Assembly: GCA_013368375.1 (NCBI GenBank)
Contig: JAACJP010000002.1
Span: 620,001 to 684,000, forward strand
DNA from: Tricholomella constricta
Lineage: Eukaryota; Basidiomycota; Agaricomycetes; Agaricales; Lyophyllaceae
Direction of reading: 5' to 3'
DNA: 64,000 bases
The first letter of the stretch is position 1. Each line of letters begins with the position of its first letter. Positions 53,114-64,000 of this stretch are shown in pieces. The position numbers were made by a program, and so were the translations under genes. The notes under the pieces are model-generated. The model was not told the DNA's origin and ran no database searches. It was given only the letters and a program-made list of their open reading frames with translations.

Positions 53114-56100
53114 ATGCAGGCTCTCCCTTCCAATGCCATCCAAAATAATCAGAGGCTGTTCGGACCATTCTCGAGGAAGCTAGCTACCGATGACCTCGCC
53201 GTGTACGCGACGTTCGCCGACAAATTCGCCCTCTGGTTGCGTGATGAGCGGGCGTACTATCTCGAGGCTAGACCCGAGGTAAGTTCTTACTGACTGCTCG
53301 ATCCGCCCACTCTATTAATGAAGGGATCACATTGAACAAGATTCTGAAGATTCTCAAGGTGTGCATAACTTTTTTTCCGCGTTCGAGTGTTATGCTCACT
53401 TCCCGCAGATTGCCCAATCAACCCTTCGCCGTAATGTGGGAGCCAACCCCGACTTGAAGTCTTTGTTTCACATCTCTTCGTGCATTGAGCACCCCATGGT
53501 TGCTCCGTATTCTCGGCTTCTGAGAGCAATACACCCATTCAGAGAGCGTTTCGTGGAACCCGACCTACAAGGCGCGTCAGTGTTCATCACATGTCCTACA
53601 TGCGTTCTGACGCTGGACATAGCTGAAATCAAGGCTTTGTTGAAAACAATCACCGCACCAAATCCGAATCCATCACGGCCTGTTTCTATCGATTTAACCA
53701 TGGAGTGTGTGGATGGCGTTGAATCTCAACCTAAAGCCTTTCCTTCTGACGCGTATTTTAGACCACATTCGCCCAGCTCTGGAGTACAGATGCCTGTGAT
53801 ACACAATGGAGGCACCATGACGCAACCAAGCCCTTCGTCTCTTTCTTCAGCGCTTCAAATCCAATTTTCCCCGCCTCTATCCGTGCATTCAACGCCTGGT
53901 CCGCCTGTTCGTGTTAAGGATCACTCCCAAACATCCATATCTACTGATGTAGCTTCTGTGAACGGGAAAGCGGCTACTCCTTTGCCTAGCGCGACAGGAT
54001 ATTTTGTCAAAACAGCTCAGGCGGGACCACTCGTGACTGGAGTGTCGGCTCCCACCCAGAATTCATTTCCTGGACCCAGCAAGGAATCTGAACAAGACAC
54101 CTCAACGCCATCGACTCAGCCACCGGGTTTATCTCAAACAAGTCTGATATCCACCCAGACGCCTGTTGCTTTAAAGCAAAGTGGATCACCCGCCCCTCGT
54201 TCCCCTATTCTCGCAAGCACATCATCAACAGAACCTGCTTTTTCGAAACCCAAGAAGAAGAAGAAGAAGAAGCTCGATCTCGAGCTGCAGTTGTTGATTC
54301 AAGCAGATTTGCAGGAGTTACGGAAACGTGGAGCCAGTGGTCTTGCCATCAAACAAGAATTGATAGAGCCAACGGACCTTACAGGTGGTCTTGCTACACC
54401 CAGCACACAGAACCATACTAGAAAAGACGTGTCTGATAGGACAGAACACATTTCCGTACCGCAGGCCACAAGCAATGCACCCTCGGAAGTGACCACGGCA
54501 CGTCAGCCTGAAGTCATAGTACTGGATCGCGACGACGCGGCTGGCTCTTCTAAAGCACAAGATCCTGAAGAAGTCGACTTGAACTTGGTCGTTGACGGAA
54601 TGGATAACGTCCCTACGTTCCCTGTAGCGTCCAGTGATGCGTCCATGGTAAGCCTCCTTCCCTCAGAAGATGGTAAAAAGCTCATTCGCAATAAAGCATG
54701 TTACAGCTACCGATATCCCCGCAAAACACGACAATGGAAACGCCATGGCCATTGACGAGACTGCCCATGCACCGCCACCGCTGCACAAAGGATATACCGA
54801 GATAGACCGCGCATATGTAGAAGATATCGACATGGCGAATGGCACTGCGCAAGGATCTTTAGCACTCCTTACCAAAGCCGATGCGCTCTTTGGCCATACT
54901 CAGCCTGCGCCTGCTCCACCTTTGTTTCTAGGTGCTGGGCTGCCACCTCTGCCATTGACGAACACACGCGATGCGGGTCTTGCTTCCACTAGTGCCGAAA
55001 ATGTGGTTTCAGAACAAGCTCCAAGCGTGATTGTTGCTTCTGTTACATTGGACAATGTACTTGACGCGATGGTCACGGAAACTGCAGAGGTTAAACTTCA
55101 GGGATTCAAATCCACTTCACCGCGAGAGATCCATGACAGTGGCTCCTCAGCAACGGTTGGAGCAGACACGACGCATGAAGTAAAGCAGACCCTGCTAATT
55201 GGTAAAGTCCTGGAAAACGCCCTGGAAGGTTCTTCTTTGCCACTGAACCCAGAGGCTTCCTCTCAACCTGATCCTTTGTTCATGGGTTCAACAAAAGAAC
55301 TCCGGCCCACTCTTAACACCTTCGATACATCACCGGATGTTACCGTTACAACTTCTAGTGCAGTTTCAGCACCATCCCAAGCTGTCCCTGTAGCTTCACG
55401 AGCCATATCACGGCCTTCTCTGAAGGTGTTGCCTGATTGGGTCTTGCCATCACAATCCTTGACTGGTGTGCAGCCGACCCTAACTGTGCGTGCCAGCTCG
55501 CTCTAATGAGCCTCTATGTAATTCTGATTAACTTGTGTACCACTGATACTCCAGAACGGAATGACATCCGCTGGCAGAGAGTCGTCGCACAGACCTCCCC
55601 TGCCTTCATGGCCAGCTTCATCCGCACACAAAACAGCCAGTTCTATTGAAACTTCGGCGTTGCAGGCACCTGATGGTATAGTGCCAGCCCCGGAGCCCAC
55701 AGTCAAGGTGTACACCGCTGATGAATTGAAGGCTCTAAGTACGTCCCGTTCATTTACATCCATATCCTTGGAGAAGACCAATCATGGACCTTCTAGATGC
55801 ATTCAGTCCTCAAACGACCGTTCTCGCCATCCATAAAGGCTTGAATAGAAGAAGCAAGGTGACTATTCGATTTGACATACCCGAGAAGCAGTTCCAGGCC
55901 GTGAATCTTTGGAGTATGCGGAAGACCCACACAAAGTAAGCTTGGTGACAATCAAAAGCTGCTCTGCTGATGATCTGCTGTGACAGGGATCTCAAAGAAA
56001 GCATCTGCCTTTCCTTATCATGTTATTCGAGGGTTGCAGTGAAGGCAGAAAGAAAGAGCATCGAAGAAGTTTCAGAACTTCCGTCAATCTGGCCCATGGC

Positions 56101-56459
56101 CGGTGGTCTAGTCATGAACGTGATGTTCAAAGGCAAGACGACGACTTTTCCCCTGTCTCCGCCTTTCATTGTATAGCTCTCCTGATCTATTCACGAAGTC
56201 CATTCCGCTCACAATTGTTGTGCAGGTTGCCCCCAACGGCTTGGTCGACTTGTCCGAGTTCATCAGCGCGGGAAGGAACACCATTGAGCTTGATCAGACT
56301 ACAGATATGTCGGCCTACATCCTTGTCCTTCGTGCCCACAACCCAACCGGTGCACAGCTTCAGCAGGTTGCACTGAGAAGGCAGAAGAACCTGGCGTGGA
56401 ATGACTGGCTGGTTAAGATGGCCCGACCTTTGGATGTTCCGCTTCCTCCTTTTTCTTGA
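53114..56459 (+). CDS. Unrecognised basidiomycete protein, about 950 residues
   Basis: Exons 53114..53278, 53341..53358, 53409..54672, 54707..55485, 55555 to about 55743, about 55785..55935, 55987..56170 and 56226..56459. The junction between 55685 and 55790 is not resolved, and the intron 54673-54706 (34 nt) is very short. I do not recognise the family. Three parts are visible: a helical N-terminal domain of about 165 residues (QRLFGPFSRKL, LWLRDERAYY, STLRRNVGANPDL) with a CPTC pair; a long Ser/Pro/Thr-rich linker containing a lysine run KPKKKKKKKLDLEL that could be a nuclear signal; and a C-terminal beta-rich domain (IRFDIPEKQFQAVNLWS, then VAPNGLVDLSEFIS, YILVLRAHNPT) of about 200 residues. 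The end module resembles domains seen in other unnamed mushroom proteins. A nuclear role is a guess. Confidence 0.7.
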
Positions 56460-56977
56460 TACTTCGGTTGTTATGAATCCATAATTTAATACCTCGTTGT
56501 TAGTGTACTTAAGCTTTCGTATTGTTAACTAGTTGCACTGTATCTAATGTATGATTGATATTTTGAGGTTGTAGATCAAGCCCTCATGATCAGTACCAGA
56601 ATTGACTACGGCACCACCACCACACAGCCAGGCCTGTACCACTTACCGCTGTTTCGCCACGGTAGAAACAACGGTTGAACATAGTGACAGTGGCTTGTGA
56701 CGCAAAGGAGAACAGGCGGGGACTGGATGCACGGGTATAGAACAGAGGAATGGGCGTCTCAAGATTCGCTGATATGCGAAACCGGTTAACGCAGGAGGGA
56801 AAAAGGGTTAAAACTAGATTTGAAACCAGTATTAGATACCCGTAGCTGCGTACATAGTGATAGAATCCAAGTGAAAAGAGTAAGAGCTAGAAAAACGTAA
56901 AGGAGTGTTCTGGGGACAGAAGACAGCACGTTCGTCCCTGGGTCAGCGAAAAGGAAAGGAGGGTGTGAAGTTGAAAA
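56460..56977. other. Convergent intergenic region
   Basis: Between the 3' ends of the unrecognised gene and EDE1. No gene or repeat seen. Confidence 0.5.
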
Positions 56978-59900
56978 TTAAGGAGCGCCGAGTAAACTAT
57001 TGAGAGCCTTCGGTACATCATATCCATACTTTTCCAGGGCCTGTACAGCCTCGGACCGGCTAAAGCCCATCGCGCTGAGTTGTTTGACAGCTTCCACGTC
57101 ATCGTCGACTGCTGGGGTGACCGTTCGCAAAGGTTCTTCTTCACGCTGGGGAGCAAGGTGCTGTGCAGGCGTTGATGGGAGGGGTTCTGATTGTTGTTGT
57201 TGCTGCTTCTTCTTCTTACCGAACGGCAAGCGGATCTATATATCGTTGCAGGAATCAGTACAGATGAAAGGTGATGTCAACTGTCGGGGCGACGTACGCT
57301 GAGCTTTGAATGCCTTGTAGGAGTTTCCTTGACCTTCTCGTGCGTTTCCTTTGACGAAGAGGTTGAAGGACGAGGAGGCTTCGGGGATGAAACACGGGGC
57401 GGTGGTGACTTTGTTCTTACTGTTGGCGAGATCGGTCTGGAGGAGGCCGCTCGGGGAGGACTCGGTGGAGAGGTGGCAGGTGACGAGGGGAGCGCCGCCT
57501 GGGCCGGAGACGTCTTAGCAGCAGGAGCAGTTTCCTTGCGCGTGGGAGAACTATATGAATTATCCAGGTTCAGCGATAAACCTGAGTCAAAACCCGAGAA
57601 GGCTTCATCAAAGGTCGGTTTCACCGCCGCTACGTCAGAAGATGGTTCGACCGTGCGTCCATTAGTTGAAGAGAGAGGGGATTCGCGTGGAGCTGGGAAA
57701 ATTGGGACGTTGCTCTTGGGCGGAGTGGTAAAGATGCTGTCAAATGCCTGGGTGTCACTTCCATTGGGTGCGCTTTCCGGAGGGGCAGGGAAAGGCTTTG
57801 ACGTCGCACTGTCGAAATCAAAATTATCTTCGAAAGCCGTATCGAAGCTGAATGCCTGGTTGTTGGGGGCTGCAGAGCTGGGAATTGTTCCCATAGCCTC
57901 GTCGAAGGCACTGACTCCAGCGACGGCAGGCGTTTCAGGTTTACCGGCAGCCGTAGTCGAGGGTGTGGCAGTGGGCTGATTAAAAGCAGCAGCTGAGTCT
58001 TCCGAAGTGAACTGGGATGGAGTGGCGGCAGCCGCCGTGGGCGGCGTGACGCCGAAAATGTCATCAAAAGAGGGTTCCTCTGATTGTGTCTGCGCAACTC
58101 CTTGGAGGGGTACAGTTGGTGATTGATTCTGTGGTGTCCGCGATTTCGCGGCCAGATCTGCCAAAGGAATTTCATCCTCGCTGTCACTGTCCGACTCATC
58201 GGCGTCCAATTCCTTGAGTTTGGATCCCAAGTCTGTTTCTATCTCGGTCTGAGGAAGGGAAGCAAGACCTGATGAACGGCCCTCAGTGTCAAGGTCAGGG
58301 AATTTGGACGCCACATCATCTAATGCAGAAAACTTGGCAGCGGGAGACGTTCCTTGGTTCAGCGGAGCAGGGCTTGATGTCTGGGAACGCTGTAAATTTG
58401 CTGTAGTTGGAGGCGTCACGAAATGATCGCTTTCTCCTTCCGTCTCAGAAGGGGAAAGAACGGCCCGAGGAGAATTGGCAGCGAATATATCAACAGGAGC
58501 TGGCTTAGGAGTCGATGTCCTGGATACGCCTTCAGCAGTTTCTGAGACCTTTGCCACGTTATTGGGCGGTGGGGTCTCCGTTTCGAATGCCTCAGAAAAT
58601 CCGAAGGGATCGTAAGATGACGCTCGGTTTACCCCATCAACGGCAGGGGTTTCTCCTGTGCTGGGGGTTGGGAGTGAAACGCCAGCGAACGGCAAGTAAG
58701 GTGATTGTGATCGGGGCGTGCCCGTAGATTTGGCAAGTTTGTCAAATGGATTGTTACTCTTGCCAGTAGCCGTGGAGCCGGTAGGGCTCGATGGATCCGG
58801 GGACACTGGAAGTGAATGAGCAGCGGCGAACGTCACAGAGTCAGCCCGGACAGGAGCAGAAGCGTCTGAGAGAGCCGCGAGTTCAGACTCTGCATCTGTC
58901 CTTTCCTTGGTGATAGATGCAACCTCTGCACTGGCCACCTCCAATTCCTTCTCAGCCTTAGCCTTTTCCGCTTCCTTAGAACTGAGCTGTTTCTTAGCAA
59001 TGGCAAGAAGTCCTTTCTGCTGCTTTGCATCCTTCTTTGCCTTCTCGACCTCGACCTTCATCGCCTCCGCTTGTTGACCAACCTCGATCATTTTGCGATG
59101 CAGTTCTCTGGCGTCCTCCTTGTCACGCATGAAGGCACCCTCAATTTCAGCCTTTTCAACGCGTACCGCGCTCAGCTCGCTCTCAGCGCGGATAAGCTCC
59201 TCCCTCGCCTTCTGCAATTCAGCGGTCTGCGTCGAGTAGCGCTCCCGAAAGGCAGTCAGCAGCTTCGCCTCAGTCTCATACGCGGCTTTCGCCGTTGAAA
59301 GTTGGGTCTGTAACGCCGAAAGCTGGGACGTTTGACTGGCCAGGCTTTCCTCGACCTGGGCTCGTTCGTTCTTCAGCGTGTCGAGGGCTCGGTTGGTCGA
59401 GTTGAGCTGGTTCTGAGTATTACCGATTTCTGCAGACTGGTCATGCAGAGGAGGAGATGTGTGCCCAACGTCTTCATCGTCACCAAGTAAATCATGGTGG
59501 GAAGGGGCTGTAGTGAGGCATGTCAGAAATGATGCCACTGCGGTTAGGAATGACGCACATGATACAAATGCCGATGAACCGAATGGGTCACGACTTGGAG
59601 GTGCAGAGGCAGAGACGGAGCGCGATGCAGGAGGCTCAGTTGATTGAGGATGTTGAGGGGCAGTGGCGGAAGCAGGCGGAGTGTCGTCCCAGAGAAGGTC
59701 TCTCGCCGGCTCCTGTGGTGGTTTGTGTTGGGGTGGAGACGCGAACGGCGAAGTAGTGGCTGCCCCACGCATTGACGGTGGCATAAGGGATGATGGCAGG
59801 GCGTTAGGAATTTCGACACCCGCAAGTTTCTTTTGGATAAGATACATTGCGACCGCAAACCCGTCCCGTGTCAGCTTCCCGTCGTTGTTGATATCAGCGA

Positions 59901-61178
59901 GATCCCTTATGGAAGTGTGAGACGAACGTCGAACTCGATTTGAGTGAGACATACCAAACGCGAGCAAGGTCCTCGCCTGGCAGATTGGACTTCAACATAA
60001 AAGGCACCGCGACTTCGCCTTCAATAAATCCGCGTCGTTGTGTATCAAGTTCATCGAAGAATTTATCTGCATTGGCCTTCTCGGCAGGCAGCACGTCCCA
60101 CTGAGACGCGTGGCCGTTCCGCTGAGGAATAAAAGGCGGAGAAGTGAGTCCAGATGGGATAGGTCGCGCAGGCAGAACAGGAGGCCTTGGCGACGTCGCA
60201 GAGTATCCTGTGTGGTCGGGCTGCATAAGTTGGCTCTGCCCTGTGTACTGCGGCTGAAGCGCACTCCGGTTTTGCGGAAATGCGCTGCCAAGGGGACTGA
60301 AGGAACCGCTGTTACCAGTCATATGCGACCTGACACTGCCCTGGGTGCTTGGGGTATGGCCTCCAGCTTGTTGATACAATCCGGGAGGTAGGGTTGTTGG
60401 CACAAATGCGAGGTGGCCGGACATAAGAGCTTGAATGAAATACATTCCGATAGCGAAGTCAGTAGAATCAAGGGCACCTCGATCTTGAGTGTCAGCAAGA
60501 TTCCTGGGCAGATGAGTTAGATAGAGGCCAGAAGATATGGGTTCGACGGCATACCATATCTGGAGAAGCGCGTCATTGCTTAGTTTCGATTTTACGAAGA
60601 TGTCTCGCGCTTTGTTGCCTGTGAACATCGTGAAGTTAATGAGCAGCGATGACCTTGGTGTGACGATTACCGACCGCTAAGAAGACCATTCGAATCGGGA
60701 CCTGCTTTGTTGAACAAATTCTGGAACTTGGCTTTCTCCTGCAGAGTGAACGGAGGGAGGCCAGGCGGAGGAGACTTCGCCAACCGAGTTCCCGTGTTAT
60801 GTTGGGCTACTGCTGTATAACCATCGATAGTTGGTAGTGGTCCAGCTATGAAATGAACGATGAGGGACGTTCGTCGTCGCGAGCGCGGGTTGCGCGCTTA
60901 CCCTTATAGACCAACTCCTGTGTGATTTTTTCACCTTTCTGTGCCCAACCCATGAGCCGCAGGGCAATAGCGACTCCCTTTCGTGCCAGCCAGCCATTGT
61001 TGTCCTCATCAGCGATGCTCCAAATTTCGCCGAGGACCGTTGGCTGGAGTTTCGCCCCGCCAAACACCTTGACCGCGACATCTCCGGTGAGAATCCCGAG
61101 CTTCTGAGGATCAGCCTGGTTGAATATTTGAGCAACGAGGGAAAGTTCCGCGGGGGTCGGGGAGAATTTGGTGGACAT
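56978..61178 (-). CDS. EDE1: EH-domain endocytic scaffold, Ede1/Eps15-like
   Basis: Model: complement of join(56978..57235, 57298..59507, 59559..59905, 59955..60503, 60555..60618, 60675..60845, 60902..61178), 1291 residues. Ede1 starts clathrin-coated endocytic sites by binding NPF-containing adaptors and ubiquitinated cargo. Three EH domains: residues 1-95 (LSLVAQIFNQADPQKLGIL), about 118-220 (KAKFQNLFNKAGPDSNGLLS, IWNLADTQDRGALD) and about 295-395 (ADKFFDELDTQRRGF, VWDLADINNDGKLT). A coiled coil of about 230 residues follows (QNQLNSTNRALDTLKNERA onward), then a long acidic Ser/Pro/Thr region and a C-terminal UBA domain (VKQLSAMGFSRSEAVQALEKY). Length and order fit Ede1. The 51-nt intron 59508-59558 is a multiple of three and easily overlooked; retaining it would add 17 residues. 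Confidence 0.94.
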
Positions 61179-61555
61179 AGTGTCCGACGACGAGTGTGGG
61201 CTCTGACGGAAACAGGTCAAATGTTCAATTCTCCACATAAGCGGCCCGTCGGCCTATACTTCACACGCTCCATCAAAATACCGCAGCTCCAATTCAATTC
61301 AGCACAAGCAATACACTGCGCCTTGGACGCTGTAATTTCCACTGTCTACAACGATGTACTGGCTATCTGCTGTATAGCATACTGCAATCGACCAGTGCCA
61401 GGGTAGGGCCTGGCCATGTGTGTGATGGGCCAGAACAGGCACGTGACTTCCATCGCGGTTCAAGTTCGTGGATCAGCCTCGGTTCTTCACCTTGCCTTCA
61501 TCTCCTTCACCACACTTAATTTCTCTCTCACGACATTTATCTATTTTCACGACAC
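61179..61555. promoter_or_regulatory. Divergent region between EDE1 and the E2 gene
   Basis: About 377 bases between the EDE1 start and the first candidate ATG of the E2 gene. A CT-rich stretch (61490-61540) precedes the E2 side. Confidence 0.4.
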
Positions 61556-62479
61556 ATGGAGCAGCTTACTACCTCGCTTGCCCCTCCCCGTGCCCCCCGA
61601 AGGCTAATGTGGCAGGATCATCCCAGCAAGTGGCTGGCAGCGTTGCCAAACGGTCGGCCGTTCAGTGTATCTACCGCGAATTTAATCTGACTTATTTCGT
61701 CTCCCAAGGCTTGGTAACGAACTTATGACTTTGATGGTGAGGTTTGTAGGATTCATTTGCGACACTCGTCTCTGACACCCTCTAGATGTCCTCATCACCA
61801 GGCATAGTTAGTGGCATACAATACCGTCTCATGTGCCACCACCATACTGACAGCCTTGGTACATGCAGTCCGCGTTCCCCAAAAGCGACGGAAATCTTTT
61901 TGAATGGATCGGTACAATTGAAGGCCCGGCTGAAACGGTGATTACCCTGTACCTCGTGTTGTTCGCCCGTCTCATGCTGCGAAGGTCTATGCTGGCCTGG
62001 CTTTCCGAATTTCGATCTCATTCCCTTCGAACTATCCTTATGTTGCACCCACCATCAAATTCGACTCTCCATGCTACCACCCCAATGTTGACATAACTGG
62101 AGGTGCGATCTGCTTGGACATTTTACAGGTGCGTTGATCTGCATCTAGGCTCTAGTCATTGTGCCTAAAACACATACTTTGGTTTGTAGGATAAGTGGTC
62201 GGCCGTCTACAGCGTTCAAACCATTCTTCTGTCACTGCAATCTCTTCTTGGCGGCATGTCATATTTCCCCTTGACGTCGTTTTATGCTCTTATTCTCTGG
62301 ATTGCAGAACCCAATAATGCATCACCCCTGAACCCTGACGCCGCAGGTCTTTGGAACGCGCCTGATGGTAAGGCCTCGTGGTGAAATACAAGACACCTTG
62401 ATTTATTTACTTTTGGACAGCTTTCAAGACCCAGCTGATGAGACACTACCGTCCACTGAAGGATGTCCCGTCGTCGTGA
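61556..62479 (+). CDS. Ubiquitin-conjugating enzyme E2, UBE2C/Ubc11 type
   Basis: Supported exons: about 61608..61652, 61709..61736, 61786..61806, 61869..61937, 61985..62128, 62190..62253, 62308..62367, 62421..62479. UBE2C is the initiating E2 of the anaphase-promoting complex, needed for cyclin destruction. The UBC fold is complete: [15 protein letters not shown], the [20 protein letters not shown] strand region, [19 protein letters not shown] with the catalytic Cys, [22 protein letters not shown] and [31 protein letters not shown] marks helix 1. The 5' end is unresolved: the ATG at 61556 is out of frame with the conserved part, so an upstream exon or a sequence error is likely. The intron 62254-62307 must use a GC donor to keep GEPN. 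Confidence 0.9.
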
Positions 62480-62766
62480 CCATTGTATCGATCCTAGTTG
62501 TAGCTTTTCTGTTGTTGTATCTTAGCTCCAATGCAGCTTTCGTTGAACCGTGAGATGGATGCATGGGTTACGTCAGCATGAATGAAGGTTTTGGCATGAT
62601 TGGGGTTGGATGGAAACATCGACTTGAAGGCCATTCGATATCGCCGCCGCCGTTTGAAACGTCCAGTACTGGTTGCTGAGCGCTGAGCTGTGAGTTGCAC
62701 TGAGTGTTCTGGACCTTGTCTCATATATTCTGTCAGTTATACCCCCACATTCATTATTAGTTTAGT

Positions 62767-63100
62767 ATGGCGCGTCGTGCACCTCCAACATCTCTCCGTC
62801 TCGTCCAGGGGCCCACACCTCCTCGAAAGTGAGTACCACGTCGTTGTAGGAACCAAAAGGACTCTCTGACGGGTATACAGCACACCGAAACATACACTTC
62901 CATCGGTCCCTCGCCCGACATTTCATCCAGCTCCGACGGCGGCTACTCAGAGTCGGAGTCGTAGCTTTTGTCTGGACGGGTTGAAAGTTGACGCACGTCC
63001 GCAGACGGCAAAGATTCGCGGGCCTTGGGATCATTCAGGATGCATCACAGTTGCGGTTGACGTGCTAGCGCCGCCGAAGCCTGCAGCTGTTAGCATGTAG
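62767..63100 (+). CDS. Small hypothetical protein, 93 residues
   Basis: Model: join(62767..62828, 62881..63100). Not recognised. ATG at 62767 gives MARRAPPTSLRLVQGPTPP; a 52-nt GT-AG intron (GTGAGT donor, GTATACAG acceptor) joins a second exon whose phase-2 frame is open for 73 codons to a TAG at 63098. The product is basic and Pro/Ser-rich with a more ordered end (KIRGPWDHSGCITVAVDVL). The good splice signals and the long open second exon support a gene; in the unspliced frame it stops early. The reverse strand also has an open frame here (62762-63034), which I take as a shadow. Confidence 0.55.
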
Positions 63101-63295
63101 TACTCGTAGAGTAGCAACATAATGGGATGGCTGAGTTGAGCCTCGTGGATAAGCAAGAGACAACAGAGAGGAATTTGCAAATTGCATCAAAGACGGTTGT
63201 TGAACGCTTCTTGTTTAGTTTTCTCGCCCATTTCTCTTTTTTCACGAGTGGTCAACAGATATATTGGGCTTCGTGCGCTCTCGTTGTAGGACATA

Positions 63296-64000
63296 ATGAC
63301 CAGCTCTCCTCCTCCAATCTCCTCGCTGCCGCTTTCGTCGCGCCCTTCCCAGCAACGTCTTCACGACAATTACGATTACGAAGGCAACAGCAACAACAGA
63401 CCCCAGTATCATTTTGCAACCTCTCCAGGAATACAGGCCCAGTCTCCCTACAATCCTCTTAGTATGAACCAGTCTCCTCTCAAGAATAAGCCTATTCGTA
63501 GTGCTCTGCCCACCGTCCGTCCTCTCGATTTTCTTCGATGGCCCTTTTCTGATCTTATATCCCCCTTCTAGCAATGGCTCGATAATAATTCCTCCGACAG
63601 TCGCTCGCTGTCTCCCCACAACAACTCGGACTTTTCATCCGCTGGCGGCTCTCCACCCCCTATGGGGCACCTTAATCCTCCTCCCATGGCTCCTTCTACA
63701 CCCAGCCAAAATCCCGATGACGAAGTCATCCCCACCGCCATTGTCATAAAAAATATACCATTCAATGTCAAACGCGAGACTCTGCTTGATATAATTGTGC
63801 GTGTCTCACAACCCCCCCACCCGTTTCTTGCCTGTCATCTCATTGTTTTTACTAGGCATCGCTTTCCATTCCCACACCTTACGCCTTCAATTACCACCTT
63901 GACCAGCAGGGCTCATTCCGCGGGTTGGCCTTTGCCAACTTTCGTCAGGCGGCAGATGCGGATGCTGTCGTCGTCGCTCTCAACGGCTTCGATGTCCAGG
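63296..64000 (+). CDS. RRM RNA-binding protein, Pin4-like (partial, runs off right edge)
   Basis: Exons 63296..63514, 63572..63796, 63856 to beyond 64000. A low-complexity Ser/Pro/Asn-rich N-terminus (MTSSPPPISSLPLSSRPS) precedes an RRM starting TAIVIKNIPFNVKRETLLDI (RNP2-like) and continuing GSFRGLAFANF (RNP1-like) and VALNGFDVQ at the window end. This RRM with an early low-complexity head resembles Pin4/Mdt1 and S. pombe Cip2, which act in stress and checkpoint-linked mRNA control. Assignment is by the RRM sequence alone; the C-terminal part is outside. Confidence 0.8.

Noticed and set aside
57329..57979. 216-codon plus-strand frame over EDE1
   Set aside because: Antisense to a low-complexity coding region of EDE1.

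Overview
This window is nuclear DNA of a filamentous basidiomycete, most likely an Agaricomycete. The genes have many short introns (about 45-70 nt, mostly GT-AG with CTNAY-like branch sites), and all the mobile-element families seen are common in mushroom-forming fungi. The sequence itself does not name a genus. No tRNA or rRNA gene and no CRISPR array was noticed. All exon joins were derived by eye from reading frame, splice sites and family conservation; the arithmetic of every complete model given closes in frame unless stated.

Layout. 1-3510: a decayed Ty1/copia element running off the left edge, followed by LTR-like sequence. 3511-4717: no gene seen. 4718-23122: a dense housekeeping block: rRNA methyltransferase BMT2 (-), a tetraspanin (-), MBF1 (+), gamma-tubulin (-), a secreted GPI-type alpha-amylase (-), an MFS sugar-type transporter (+) and the 2110-residue CCR4-NOT scaffold NOT1 (+). 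23854-41826: a nest of transposable elements. An old solo LTR carries a hAT-type MITE. Beside it is a tyrosine-recombinase (DIRS/Ngaro-type) retrotransposon whose gag is split by a decayed Ty3/gypsy chromovirus (target duplication AGTCT). That element's own LTR is split by a second, apparently intact copy of the same family (target duplication GCTTG) with LTRs identical by eye. A small 178-180 bp LTR of another family also occurs twice in the nest. 43030-46350: a DDE transposase gene interrupted by a 939-bp hAT-type MITE. 47500-64000: a second housekeeping block: TMA7, striatin, class II cAMP phosphodiesterase, an unrecognised gene, the EH-domain endocytic protein EDE1, a UBE2C-type E2, a small unknown protein and the start of a Pin4-like RRM protein.

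How it fits together. The cellular genes are unlinked housekeeping functions (translation, mRNA decay, cytoskeleton, endocytosis, cell-cycle ubiquitination, signalling) and do not form a cluster. The most notable signals are: (i) a self-priming signature in the gypsy family, where the primer binding site pairs with the predicted 5' end of its own transcript; (ii) the datable nest of insertions; (iii) split direct repeats and a probable spliceosomal intron in the tyrosine-recombinase retroelement; (iv) several microexons, including predicted exons of 2, 4, 7, 9 and 12 nt; and (v) repeated CGA-to-TGA nonsense changes in the decayed elements.
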